Shown here one piece after another: positions 21,964 through 34,042 of a stretch of 34,477 bases of DNA. The DNA is from Liolophura sinensis (lineage: Eukaryota > Mollusca > Polyplacophora > Chitonida > Chitonidae), in the NCBI RefSeq assembly GCF_032854445.1, contig NW_027018371.1, forward strand, positions 1-34,477, given 5' to 3'. The notes under the pieces were generated by a model. It saw nothing but the letters and a program-made list of their open reading frames with translations. It was not told the origin of the DNA and ran no database searches. Positions within the stretch are counted from its first letter, which is position 1. The number at the start of each line of letters is the position of its first letter. The translations under genes were made by a program, and so were the position numbers.

Positions 21964-22512
21964 CCTTACTTCTAAGTCCAAGACAATCTCAATGTCTTTA
22001 TCTACGTGTAGAAAAACCACACCATTTGTACATGAAAAACACAAGGTACTTGATACAGTCTGCTGTAAAAAGTACAACTGAAAACTGACCCACTTCAGTA
22101 AGGTGCCAAAAGATTCGGAATTGAGCCAGGCATCGGCAGCTGTTGAAAAATTGCAAATTTCCCTGGTTTCCATGGAGTAAGAGCCGTTGCTGTGCACGTG
22201 ATTATGACATCAATGATCATTCAATTGTCGCTACAGCCAAAAGTATTGGTCGGAGAGCAACGCGGTTTGCACCATTCGATTTCTCGTCACAAAATACGTC
22301 GGATTAGCCTCTTACCAGCAGCACTGGAACAGTTTTTCCACTTTTGCATTTTTACCTGGTCTTTTTGTTACTTGAAATCGGCTACACTGTACTCTGTACA
22401 ATCGCGACTGGTCATTACTATATTCAACTTTTGACTATAAGTTATGTGCCCTTCGGTAGCCCAGAAGACCTAAAATCTTTGGGCTAAGCCCATTTAACTC
22501 ACCCAGCAATTG
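21964..22512. repeat. Monomer 41 (class b)
   Basis: Second copy of monomer 37. Differs by cacaccat, cacaaaatacg and ttgttacttg. Confidence 0.95.
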
Positions 22513-23061
22513 TCTTACTTCTAAGTCGAAGACAATCTCAATGTCTTTATCTACGTGTAGAAAAACCAGACCATTTGTACATAAAAAACACAAGGTACTT
22601 GATACAGTCTGCTGTAAAAAGTACAACTGACCACTGACCCACATGAATAAGGTGCCAAAAGATGCGGAATTGAGCCAGGAATCGGCAGCTGTTTAAAAAT
22701 TGCAAATTTCCCTGGTTTCCATGGAGTAAGAGCCGTTGCTGGGCACGTGATTATGGCATCAATGATTATTCAATTGTCACTACAGCCAAAAGTATTGGTC
22801 GGAGAGCAACGCGGATTGCACCATTCGATTTCTCGTCACAAAATACGTCGGATTAGCCTCTTACTAGTAGCACTGGAACAGTTTTTCCACTTTTGCATTT
22901 TTGCCTGGTCTTTTTGTTAATTGAAACCGGCTACACTGTACTCTGTACAATCGCGACTGGTCATTACTATGTTCAACTTTTGACTATAAGTTATGTGCCC
23001 TTCGGTAGCCCAGAAGACCTAAAATCTTTGGGCTAAGCCCATTTAACTCACCCAGCAATTG
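22513..23061. repeat. Monomer 42 (class a)
   Basis: Second copy of monomer 38. Its 3' end reads ttaactcaccc where monomer 38 has ttaattcaccc. Confidence 0.95.
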
Positions 23062-23610
23062 TCTTACTTCTAAGTCCAAGACAATCTCAATGTCTTTATC
23101 TACGTGTAGAAAAACCAGACCATTTGTACATGAAAAACACAAGGTACTTGATACAGTCTGCTGTAAAAAGTACAACTAAACACTGACCCTTATTGATAAG
23201 GTGCCAAAAGATGCGGAATTGGGCCAGGCATCGGCAGCTGTTAAAAAATTGCAAATATCCCTGGTTTCCATGGAGTAAGAGCCGTTGCTGGGCACGTGAT
23301 TATAACATCAATGATCATTGAATTGTCGCCACAGCCAAAAGTATTGGTCGGAGAGCAACGCGGTTTGCACCATTCGATTTCTCGTCACAAAATACGTCGG
23401 ATTATTCTCTTACCAGCAGCACTGGAACAGTTTTTCCACTTTTGCATTTTTGCCTGGTCTTTTTGTTAATTGAAATCGGCTACACTGTACTCTGTACAAT
23501 CGCGACTGGTCATTACTATGTTCAACTTTTGACTATAAGTTATGTGCCCTTCGGTAGCCCAGAAGACCTAAAATCTTTGGGCTAATCCCATTTAACTCAC
23601 CCAGCAATTG
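23062..23610. repeat. Monomer 43 (class c variant)
   Basis: Second copy of monomer 39 with catcaatgatc. It ends with a gaccta tail and ggctaatccc, which breaks one arm of the terminal dyad. Confidence 0.95.
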
Positions 23611-24159
23611 TCTTACTTCTAAGTCCCAGACAATCTCAATGTCTTTATCTACGTGTAGAAAAACCACACCATTTGTACATAAAAAACACAAGGTACTTGA
23701 TACAGTCTGCTGTAAAAAGTACAACTGAACACTGACCCACTTCAGTAAGGTGCCAAAAGATGCGGAATTGAGCCAGGCATCGGCAGCTGTTGACAAATTG
23801 CAAATTTCCCTGGTTTCCATGGAGTAAGAGCCGTTGCTGGGCACGTGATTATGACATAAATGATCATTCAATTGTCGCCACAGCCAAAAGTATTGGTCGG
23901 AGAGCAACGCGGTTTGCACCATTCGATTTCTCGTCACAAAATACGTCGGATTAGCCTCTTACCAGCAGCACTGGAACAGTTTTTCCACTTTTGCATTTTT
24001 GCCTGGTCTTTTTGTTAATTGAAATCGGCTACACTGTACTCTGTACAATCGCGACTGGTCATTACTATATTCAACTTTTGACTATAAGTTATGTGCCCTT
24101 CGGTAGCCCAGAAGACGTCAAATCTTTGGGCTAAGCCCATTTAACTCACCCAGCAATTG
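23611..24159. repeat. Monomer 44 (class b)
   Basis: Marked by aagtcccagac, acataaaaaac, gacaaattgc, tgtcgccac and a gacgtc tail. Confidence 0.95.
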
Positions 24160-24708
24160 CCTTACTTCTAAGTCCAAGACAATCTCAATGTCTTTATCTA
24201 CGTGTAGAAAAACCACACCATTTGTACATGAAAAACACAAGGTACTTGATACACTCTGCTGTAAAAAGTACAACTGAACACTGACCCACTTCAGTAAGGT
24301 GCCAAAAGATTCGGAATTGAGCCAGGCATCGGCAGCTGTTGACAAATTGCAAATTTCCCTGGTTTCCATGGAGTAAGAGCCGTTGCTACACACGTGATTA
24401 TGGCATAAATGATCATTCAATTGTCGCTACAGCCAAAAGTATTGGTCGGAGAGCAACGCGGATTGCACCATTCGATTTCTCGTCACAAAATACGTCGGAT
24501 TAGCCTCTTACCAGTAGCACTGGAACAGTTTTTCCACTTTTGCATTTTTGCCTGGTCTTTTTGTTAATTGAAACCGGCTACACTGTACTCTGTACATTCG
24601 CGACTGATCATTACTATATTCAACTTTTGACTATAAGTTATGTGCCCTTCGGTAGCCCAGAAGACGTCAAATCTTTGGGCTAAGCCCATTTAACTCACCC
24701 AGCAATTG
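24160..24708. repeat. Monomer 45 (class b)
   Basis: Marked by tacactctgctg, agattcgg, gctacacacgtg, tgtacattcgcg and gactgatcatt. Confidence 0.95.
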
Positions 24709-25257
24709 TCTTACTTCTAAGTCCTAGACAATCTCAATGTCTTTATTTACGTGTAGAAAAACCACACCATTTGTACATAAAAAACACAAGGTACTTGATA
24801 CAGTCTGCTGTAAAAAGTACAACTGACATCAGACCCACATGAATAAGGTGCCAAAAGATGCGGAATTGAGCCAGGCATCGGCAGCTGTTGAAAAATTGCA
24901 AATTTCCCTGGTTTCCATGGAGTAAGAGCCGTTGCTGGGCACGTGATTATGACATCAATGATCATTCAATTGTCACTACAGCCAAAAGTATTGGTCGGAG
25001 AGCAACGCGGTTTGCACCAATCGATTTCTCGTCACAAAATACGTCGAATTAGCCTGTTACTAGCAGCACTGGAACAGTTTTTCCACTTTTGCATTTTTGC
25101 CTGGTCTTTTTGTTAATTGAAATCGGCTACACTGTACTCTGTACAATCGCGACTGGTCATTACTATATTCAACTTTTGACTATAAGTTATGTGCCCTTCG
25201 GTAGCCCAGAAGACCTAAAATCTTTGGGCTAATCCCATTTAACTCACCCAGCAATTG
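24709..25257. repeat. Monomer 46 (class a)
   Basis: Has tcctagac, tatttacgtg, gacatcagac, caccaatcgat and cgtcgaattagcctgttac. Ends with ggctaatccc as monomer 43 does. Confidence 0.95.
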
Positions 25258-25806
25258 TCTTACTTCTAAGTCCAAGACAATCTCAATGTCTTTATCTACG
25301 TGTAGAAAAACCACACCATTTGTACATAAAAAACACAAGGTACTTGATACAGTCTGCTGTAAAAAGTACAACTGACCACTGACCCACATGAATAAGGTGC
25401 CAAAAGATGCGGAATTGAGCCAGGCATCGGCAGCTGTTGAAAAATTGCAAATTTCCCTGGTTTCCATGGAGTAAGAGCCGTTGCTGGGCACGTGATTATG
25501 ACATCAATGATCATTCAATTGTCCCTACAGCCAAAAGTATTGGTCGGAGAGCAACGCGGTTTGCACCAATCGATTTCTCGTCACAAAATACGTCGAATTA
25601 GCCTGTTACTAGCAGCACTGGAACAGTTTTTCCACTTTTGCATTTTTGCCTGGTCTTTTTGTTAATTGAAATCGGCTACACTGTACTCTGTACAATCGCG
25701 ACTGGTCATTACTATATTCAACTTTTGACTATAAGTTATGTGCCCTTCGGTAGCCCAGAAGACCTGAAATCTTTGGGCTAAGCCCATTTAACTCACCCAG
25801 CAATTG
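25258..25806. repeat. Monomer 47 (class a)
   Basis: Adjacent near copy of monomer 46: same caccaatcgat and cgaattagcctgttac. Differs by tccaagac, gaccactg and tgtccctac. Confidence 0.95.
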
Positions 25807-26355
25807 CCTTACTTCTAAGTGCAAGACAATCTCAATGTCTTTATCTACGTGTAGAAAAACCACGCCATTTGTACATGAAAAACACAAGGTACTTGATACA
25901 GTCTGCTGTAAAAAGTACAACTAAACATTGACCCACATGAATAAGGTGCCAAAAGATGCGGAATTGGGCCAGGCATCGGCAGCTGTTGAAAAATTGCAAA
26001 TATCCCTGGTTTCCATGGAGTAAGAGCCGTTGCTGGGCACGTGATTATGACATCAATGATCATTGAATTGTCGCCACAGCCAAAAGTATTGGTCGGAGAG
26101 CAACGCGGTTTGCACCATTGGAATTCTCGTCACAAAATACGTCGGATTAGCCTCTTACCAGCAGCACTGGAACAGTTTTTCCACTTTTGCATTTTTGCCT
26201 GGTCTTTTTGTTAATTGAAATCGGCTACACTGTACTCTGTACAATCGCGACTGGTCATTACTATATTCAACTTTTGACTATAAGTTATGTGCCCTTCGGT
26301 AGCCCAGAAGACCTGAAATCTTTGGGCTAAGCCCATTTAACTCACCCAGCAATTG
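25807..26355. repeat. Monomer 48 (a/c hybrid)
   Basis: Has gtgcaag, cacgccat and ctaaacattg with catgaataag, as in monomer 35. Also has ccattggaattctcg, creating an EcoRI-type site also seen in monomers 52 and 60. Confidence 0.95.
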
Positions 26356-26905
26356 CCTTACTTCTAAGTCCAAGACAATCTCAATGTCTTTATCTACGTG
26401 TAGAAAAAACACACCATTTGTACATGAAAAAACACAAGGTACTTGATACAGTCTGCTGTAAAAAGTACAACTGAACACTGACCCACTTCAGTAAGGTGCC
26501 AAAAGATTTGGAATTGAGCCAGGCATCGGCAGCTGTTGACAAATTGCAAATTTCCCTGGTTTCCATGGAATAAGAGCCGTTGCTACGCACGTGATTATGG
26601 CATAAATGATCATTGAATTGTCGCTACAGCCAAAAGTATTGGTCGGAGAGCAACGCGGATTGCACCATTCGATTTCTCGTCACAAAATACGTCGGATTAG
26701 CCTCTTACTAGTAGCACTGGAACAGTTTTTCCACTTTTGCATTTTTGCCTGGTCTTTTTGTTAATTGAAACCGGCTACACTGTACTCTGTACAATCGCGA
26801 CTGGTCATTACTATATTCAACTTTTGACTATAAGTTATGTGCCCTTCGGTAGCCCAGAAGACGTCAAATCTTTGGGCTAAGCCCATTTAACTCACCCAGC
26901 AATTG
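26356..26905. repeat. Monomer 49 (class b, 550 bp)
   Basis: Has gaaaaaacacacc, an extra A in catgaaaaaacac, agatttgg, ccatggaataag and ctacgcacgtg. Confidence 0.95.
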
Positions 26906-27454
26906 TCTTACTTCTAAGTGCAAGACAATCTCAATGTCTTAATCTACGTGTAGAAAAACCATACCATTTGTACATGAAAAACACAAGGTACTTGATACAG
27001 TCTGCTGTAAAAAGTACAACTAAACACTGACCCACATTTATAAGGTGCCAAAAGATGCGGAATTGGGCCAGGCATCGGCAGCGGTTAAAAAATTGCAAAT
27101 ATCCCTTTTTTCCATGGAGTAAGAGCCGTTGCTTGGCACTTGATTATGACATCAATGATCATTGAATTGTCGCCACAGCCAAAAGTATTGGTCGGAGAGC
27201 AACGCGGTTTGCACCATTCGATTTGTCGTCACAAAATACGTCGGATTAGCCTCTTACCAGCAGCACTGGAACAGTTTTTCCACTTTTGCATTTTTGCCTG
27301 GTCTTTTTGTTAATTGAAATCGGCTACACTGTACTCTGTACAATCGCGACTGGTCATTACTATATTCAACTTTTGACTATAAGTTATGTGCCCTTCGGTA
27401 GCCCAGAAGACCTGAAATCTTTGGGCTAAGCCCATTTAACTCACCCAGCAATTG
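26906..27454. repeat. Monomer 50 (class c)
   Basis: Has gtcttaatctac (shared with monomer 62), cagcggttaaaa, cccttttttcc and cttggcacttg. The E-box is lost (CACTTG). Confidence 0.95.
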
Positions 27455-28003
27455 TCTTACTTCTAAGTCCAAGACAATCTCAATGTCTTTATCTACGTGT
27501 AGAAAAACCACACCATTTGTACATGAAAAACACAAGGTACTTGATACAGTCTGCTGTAAAAAGTACAACTGAACACTGACCCACTTCAGTAAGGTGCCAA
27601 AAGATTCGGAATTGAGCCAGGTATCGGCAGCTGTTGACAAATTGCAAATTTCCCTGGTTTCCATGGAGTAAGAGCCGTTGCTACGCACGTGATTATGGCA
27701 TAAATGATCATTGAATTGTCGCTACAGCCAAAAGTATTGGTCGGAGAGCAACGCGGTTAGCACCATTCGATTTCTCGTCACAAAATACGTCGGATTAGCC
27801 TCTTACCAGCAGCACTGGAACAGTTTTTCCACTTTTGCATTTTTACCTGGTCTTTTTGTTAATTGAAACCGGCTACACTGTACTCTGTACAATCGCGACT
27901 GGTCATTACTATATTCAACTTTTGACTATAAGTTATGTGCCCTTCGGTAGCCCAGAAGACGTCAAATCTTTCGGCTCAGCCCATTTAACTCACCCAGCAA
28001 TTG
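27455..28003. repeat. Monomer 51 (class b)
   Basis: Has agattcgg, caggtatcgg, gctacgcacgtg, cggttagcacc and a terminal dyad changed to tcggctcagccc. Confidence 0.95.
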
Positions 28004-28552
28004 CCTTACTTCTAAGTGCAAGACAATCTCAATGTCTTTATCTACGTGTAGAAAAACCATACCATTTGTACGTGAAAAACACAAGGTACTTGATACAGTC
28101 TGCTGTAAAAAGTACAACTAAACATTGACCCACATTTATAAGGTGCCAAAAGATGCGGAAGTGGGCCAGGCATCGGCAGCTGTTGACAAATTGCAAATTT
28201 CCCTGGTTTCCATGGAGTAAGAGCCGTTGCTGGGCACGTGATTATGACATCAATGATCATTGAATTGTCGCTACAGCCAAAAGTATTGGTCGGAGAGCAA
28301 CGCGGTTTGCACCATTGGAATTCTCGTCACAAAATACGTCGGATTAGCCTCTTACTAGTAGCACTGGAACAGTTTTTCCACTTTTGCATTTTTGCCTGGT
28401 CTTTTTGTTAATTGAAACCGGCTACACTGTACTCTGTACAATCGCGACTGGTCATTACTATATTCAACTTTTGACAATAAGTTATGTGCCCTTCGGTAGC
28501 CCAGAAGACCTGAAATCTTTGGGCCAAGCCCATTTAACTCACCCAGCAATTG
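28004..28552. repeat. Monomer 52 (class c)
   Basis: Has gtgcaag, cataccatttgtacgtg, ctaaacattg, ggaagtggg, ccattggaattctcg and gacaataag. The dyad loop is CAA. Confidence 0.95.
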
Positions 28553-29101
28553 CCTTACTTCTAAGTGCAAGACAATCTCAATGTCTTTATCTACGTGTAG
28601 AAAAACCAGACCATTTGTACATAAAAAACACAAGGTACTTGATACAGTCTGCTGTAAAAAGTACAACTAAACACTGACCCACATTTATAAGGTGCCAAAA
28701 GATGAGGAATTGGGCCAGGCATCGGCAGCTGTTGAAAAATTGCAAATTTCCCTGGTTTCCATGGAGTAAGAGCCGTTGCTGTGCACGTGATTATGACATA
28801 AATGATCATTGAATTGTCGCTACAGCCAAAAGTATTGGTCGGAGAGCAACGCGGTTTGCACCATTGGAATTTTCGTCAAAAAATACGTCGGATTAGCCTC
28901 TTACTAGTAGCACTGGAACAGTTGTTCCACTTTTGCATTTTTGCCTGGTCTTTTTGTTAATTGAAACCGGCTACACTGTACTCTGTACAATCGCGACTGG
29001 TCATTACTATATTCAACTTTTGACTATAAGTTATGTGCCTTTCGGTAGCCCAGAAGACCTCAAATCTTTGGGCTAAGCCCATTTAACTCACCCAGCAATT
29101 G
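28553..29101. repeat. Monomer 53 (class c)
   Basis: Has cagaccat, agatgaggaattg, gtgcacgtg, ccattggaattttcg, caaaaaatacg, cagttgttcc, tgcctttcgg and a gacctc tail. Confidence 0.95.
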
Positions 29102-29650
29102 CCTTACTTCTAATTCGAAAAAAATCTGATTGTCTTTATCTACGTGTAGAAAAACCACACCATTTGTACATGAAAAACACAAGGTACTTGAAACAGTCTG
29201 CTGTAAAAAGTACAACTGAACACTGACCCACTTCAGTAAGGTGCCAAAAGATGCGGAATTGAGCCAGGCATCGGCAGCTGTTGAAAAATTGCAAATTTCC
29301 CTGGTTTCCATGGAGTAAGAGCCGTTGCTGTGCACGTGATTATGACATAAATGATCATTCAATTGTCGCTACAGCCAAAAGTATTGGTCGGAGAGCAACG
29401 CGGTTTGCACCATTCGATTTGCCGTCACAAAATACGTCGGATTAGCCTCTTACCAGCAGCACTGGAACAATTTTTCCACTTTTGCATTTTTGCCTGGTCT
29501 TTTTGTTAATTGAATTCGGCTACACTGTACTATGTACCATCGCGACTGGTCATTACTATATTCAACTTTTGACTATAAGTTATGTGCCCTTCGGTAGCCC
29601 AGAAGACGTCAAATCTTTGGGCCAGGCCCATTTAACTCACCCAGCAATTG
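29102..29650. repeat. Monomer 54 (class b, divergent)
   Basis: The 5' end is unusually altered (taattcgaaaaaaatctg). Has ttgaaacagtc, gtgcacgtg, tttgccgtc, gaattcggc and tgtactatgtaccatc. The dyad loop is CAG. Confidence 0.95.
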
Positions 29651-30199
29651 TCTTACTTCTAAGTCGAAGACAATCTCAATGTCTTTATTTACGTGTAGAA
29701 AAACCACACCATTTGTACATGAAAAACACAAGGTACTTGATACAGTCTGCTGTAAAAAGTACAACTGACCACTGACCCACATTAATAAGGTGCCAAAAGA
29801 TGCTGAATTGAGCCAGGCATCGGCAGCTGTTGAAAAATTGCAAATTTCCGTGGTTTCCATGGAGTAAGAGCCGTTGCTGGGCACGTGATTATGATATCAA
29901 TGATCATTGAATTGTCGCTACAGCCAAAAGTATTGGTCGGAGAGCAACGCGGTTTGCACCATTCGATTTCTCGTCACAAAATACGTCGGATTAGCCTCTT
30001 ACCAGCAGCACTGGAACAGTTTTTCCACTTTTGCATTTTTGCCTGGTCTATTTGTTAATTGAAATCGGCTACACTGTGCTCTGTTCAATCGCGACTGGTC
30101 ATTACTATATTCAACTTTTGACTATAAGTTATGTGCCCTTCGGTAGCCCAGAAGACGTCAAATCTTTGGGCTAAGCCCATTTAACTCACCCAGCAATTG
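29651..30199. repeat. Monomer 55 (class a variant)
   Basis: Has gtcgaag, tatttacgtg, cattaataag, agatgctgaattg, ttccgtgg, gatatcaatg, gtctatttg and tgtgctctgttcaatc. Confidence 0.95.
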
Positions 30200-30748
30200 C
30201 CTTACTTCTAAGTCCAAGACAATCTCAATGTCTTTATCTACGTGTAGAAAAACCACACCATTTGTACATGAAAAACACAAGGTACTTGATACAGTCTGCT
30301 GTAAAAAGTACAACTTAACACTGACCCACTTCAGTAAGGTGCCAAAAGATGCGGAATTGAGCCAGGTATCGGCAGCTGTTGAAAAATAGCAAATTTCCCT
30401 GGTTTCCATGGAGTAAGAGCCGTTGCTGTGCACGTGACTATGACATAAATGATCACTCAATTGTCGCTACAGCCAAAAGTATTGGTCGGAGAGCAACGCG
30501 GTTTGCACCATTCGATTTGCCGTCACAAAATACGTCGGATTAGCCTCCTACTAGTAGCACTGGAACAGTTTTTCCACTTTTGCATTTTTGCTTGGTCTTT
30601 TTGTTAATTGAAATCGGCTACACTGTACTCTGTACAATCGCGACTGGTCATTACTATATTCAACTTTTGACTATAAGTTATGTGCCCTTCGGTAGCCCCG
30701 AAGACCTGAAATCTTTGGGCTAAGCCCATTTAACTCACCCAGCAATTG
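30200..30748. repeat. Monomer 56 (class b)
   Basis: Has cttaacactg, gaaaaatagc, cacgtgactatg, gatcactcaatt, tttgccgtc, cctcctactag, tgcttggtc and agccccgaag. Confidence 0.95.
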
Positions 30749-31299
30749 CCTTACTTCTAAGTGCAAGACAATCTCAATGTCTTTATCTACGTGTAGAAAA
30801 ACCACACCATTTATAACGTGAAAAACACAAGGTACTTGATACAGTCTGCTGTAAAAAGTACAACTGACCACAGACACACATCATTAAGGTGCCAAAAGAT
30901 GCGGAATTGAGCCAGGCATCGGCAGCTGTTGAAAAATTGCAAATTTCCCTGGTTTCCATGGAGTAAGAGCCGTTGCTGTGCACGTGATTATGACACAAAT
31001 GATCATTCAATTGTCACTACAGCCAAAAGTATTGGTCGGAGAGCAACGCGGTTTGCACCATTCGATTTCTCGTCACAAAATACGTCGGATTAGCCTCTTA
31101 CCAGCAGAACCTGGAACAGTTTTTCCACTTTTGCATTTTTACCTGGTCTTTTTGTTAATTGAAATCGGCTACACTGTACTATGTACAATCGCGACTGGTC
31201 ATTACTATATTCAACTTTTGACTATAAGTTATGTGCCCTTCGGTAGCCCAGAAGACGTCAAATCTTTGGGCCAAGCCCATTTAACTCACCCAGCAATTG
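30749..31299. repeat. Monomer 57 (class a variant, 551 bp)
   Basis: Two insertions: ccatttataacgtg and cagcagaacctgg. Also has gacacacatcattaag, gacacaaatg and tgtactatgtac. The dyad loop is CAA. The second insertion fuses two plus-strand ORF segments. Confidence 0.95.
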
Positions 31300-31847
31300 T
31301 CTTACTTCTAAGTCCAAGACAATCTCAATGTCTTTATCTACGTGTAGAAAAACCACACCATTTGTACATAAAAAACACAAGGAACTTGATACAGTCTGAT
31401 GTAAAAAGTACAACTGACCACAGACCCACATGAATAAGGTGCCAAAAGATTCGGAATTGAGCCAGGTATCAGCAGCTGTTGAAAAATTGCAAATTTCCCT
31501 GGTTTCCATGGAGTAAGAGCCGTTGCTGGGCACGTAATTATGGCATCAATGATCATTCAATTGTCACTACAGCCAAAAGTATTGGTCGGAGAGCAACGCG
31601 GTTTGCACCATTCGATTTCTCGTCACAAAATACGTCGGATTAGCCTCTTACCAGCAGCACTGGAGCAGTTTTTCCACTTTTGCATTTTTACCTGGTCTTT
31701 TGTTAATTGAAATCGGCTACACAGTACTCTGTACAATCGCGACTGGTCATTACTATATTCAACTTTTGACTATAAGTTATGTGCCCTTCGGTAGCCCAGA
31801 AGACGTCAAATCTTTGGGCTAAGCCCATTTAACTCACCCAGCAATTG
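31300..31847. repeat. Monomer 58 (class a, 548 bp)
   Basis: Has aaggaacttg and gtctgatgt as in monomer 34, tatcagcagc, an E-box changed to CACGTA, ctggagcag, a lost T in ggtcttttg, and cacagtactc. Confidence 0.95.
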
Positions 31848-32396
31848 TCTTACTTCTAAGTCCAAGACAATCTCAATGTCTTTATCTACGTGTAGAAAAA
31901 CCAGACCATTTGTACATAAAAAACACAAGGTACTTGATACAGTCTGCTGTAAAAAGTACAACTAAACACTGACCCACATTTATAAGGTGCCAAAAGATGC
32001 GGAATTGAGCCAGAAATCGGCAGCTGTTGAAAAATTGCAAATTTCCCTGGTTTCCATGGAGTAAGAGCCGTTGCTGGGCACGTGATTATGACATCAATGA
32101 TCATTCAATTGTCACTACAGCCAAAAGTAATGGTCGGAGAGCAACGCGGTTTGCACCAATCGATTTCTCGTCACAAAATACGTCGAATTAGCCTGTTACT
32201 AGCAGCACTGGAACAGTTTATCCACATTTGCATTTTTGCCTGGTCTTTTTGTTAATTGAAATCGGCTACACTGTACTCTGTACAATCGCGACTGGTCATT
32301 ACTATATTCAACTTTTGACTATAAGTTATGTGCCCTTCGGTAGCCCAGAAGACCTGAAATCTTTGGGCTCAGGCCATTTAACTCACCCAGCAATTG
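31848..32396. repeat. Monomer 59 (class c variant)
   Basis: Has cagaccat, ccagaaatcgg, agtaatgg, gtttatccacatttg and the monomer 46/47 signature caccaatcgat with cgaattagcctgttac. The terminal dyad is changed to gggctcaggcc. Confidence 0.95.
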
Positions 32397-32944
32397 TCTT
32401 ACTTCTAAGTCGAAGACAATCTCAATGTCTTTATCTACGTGTAGAAAAACCAGACCATTTGTACATAAAAAACACAAGGTACTTGATAAAGTCTGCTGTA
32501 AAAAGTACAACTAAACACTGACCCACATTTACAAGGTGCCAAAAGATGCGGAATTGGGCCAGGCATCGGCAGCTGTTAAAAAATTGCAAATTTGCCTGGT
32601 TTCCATGGAGTAAGAGCCGTTGCTGGGCACGTGATTATGACATCAATGATCATTGAATTGTCGCCACAGCCAAAAGTATTGGTCGGAGAGCAACGCGGTT
32701 TGCACCATTGGAATTCTCGTCAAAAATACGTCGGATTAGCCTCTTACTTGTAGCACTGGAACAGTTTTTCCAATTTTGCATTTTTGCCTGGTCTTTTTGT
32801 TAATTGAAACCGGCTACAGTGTACTCTGTACAATCGCGACTGGTCATTACTATATTCAACTTTTGACAATAAGTTATGTGCCCTTCGGTAGCCCAGAAGA
32901 CCTGAAATCTTTGGGCCATGCCCATTTAACTCACCCAGCAATTG
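32397..32944. repeat. Monomer 60 (class c, 548 bp)
   Basis: Has gtcgaag, cagaccat, gataaagtc, catttacaag, aatttgcctgg, ccattggaattctcg, a lost A in gtcaaaaatacg, cttacttgtag and gacaataag. The dyad loop is CAT. Confidence 0.95.
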
Positions 32945-33492
32945 CCTTACTTCTAAGTGCAAGACAATCTCAATGTCTTTATCTACGTGTAGAAAAACCA
33001 CACCATTTGTACATAAAAACACAAGGTACTTGATACAGTCTGCTGTAAAAAGTACAACTGAACACTGACCCACTTCAGTAAGGTGCCAAAAGATTCGGAA
33101 TTGAGCCAGGCATCGGCAGCTGTTGACAAATTGCAAATTTCCCTGGTTTCCATGGAGTAAGAGCCGTTGCTACGCACGTGATTATGGCATAAATGATCAT
33201 TGAATTGTCGCTACAGCCAAATGTATTGGTCGGAGAGCAACGCGGATTGCACCATTCGATTTCTCGTCACAAAATACGTCGGATTAGCCTCTTACTAGTA
33301 GCACTGGAACAGTTTTTCCACTTTTGCATTTTTGCCTGGTCTTTTTGTTAATTGAAACCGGCTACACTGTTCTCTGTACAATCGCGACTGGTCATTACTA
33401 TATTCAACTTTTGACTATAAGTTATATGCCCTTCGGTAGCCCAGAAGACGTCAAATCTTTGGGCTAAGCCCATTTAACTCACCCAGCAATTG
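32945..33492. repeat. Monomer 61 (class b, 548 bp)
   Basis: Has gtgcaag, one A lost in acataaaaacac, agattcgg, gctacgcacgtg, aaatgtattgg, ctgttctctg and ttatatgccc. Confidence 0.95.
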
Positions 33493-34042
33493 TCTTACTT
33501 CTAAGTCCAAGACAATCTCAATGTCTTAATCTACGTGTAGAAAAAACCATACCATTTGTACATGAAAAACACAAGGTACTTGATACAGTCTGCTGTAAAA
33601 AGTACAACTGAACACTGACCCACTTCAGTAAGGTGCCAAAAGAAGCGGAATTGAGCCAGGCATCGGCAGCTGTTGAAAAATTGCAAATTTCCCTGGTTTC
33701 CATGGAGTAAGAGCCGTTGCTACGCACGTGATTATGACATAAATGATCATTCAATTGTCGCTACAGCCAAAAGTATTGGTCGGAGAGCAACGCGGTTTGC
33801 CCCATTCGATTTCTCGTCACAAAATACGTCGGATTAGCCTCTTACCAGCAGCACTGGAACAGTTTTTCCACTTTTGCATTTTTGCCTGGTCTTTTTGTTA
33901 ATTGAAACCGGCTACACTGTACTCTGTACAATCGCGACTGGTCATTACTATATTCAACTTTTGACAATTAGTCATGTGCCCTTCGGTAGCCCAGAAGACC
34001 TGAAATCTTTGGGCCAAGCCCATTTAACTCACCCAGCAATTG
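33493..34042. repeat. Monomer 62 (class b, 550 bp)
   Basis: Has gtcttaatctac, an extra A in gaaaaaacc, cataccat, aagaagcgg, gctacgcacgtg, tttgccccattcg and gacaattagtcatg. The dyad loop is CAA. Confidence 0.95.

Larger units (their letters stand above)
21325..23520. repeat. Four-monomer tandem duplication, right copy (2,196 bp)
   Basis: Monomers 40-43. It ends between about 23520 and 23570, where monomer 43 has the gaccta tail and ggctaatccc instead of the gacctg tail of monomer 39. Confidence 0.88.
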
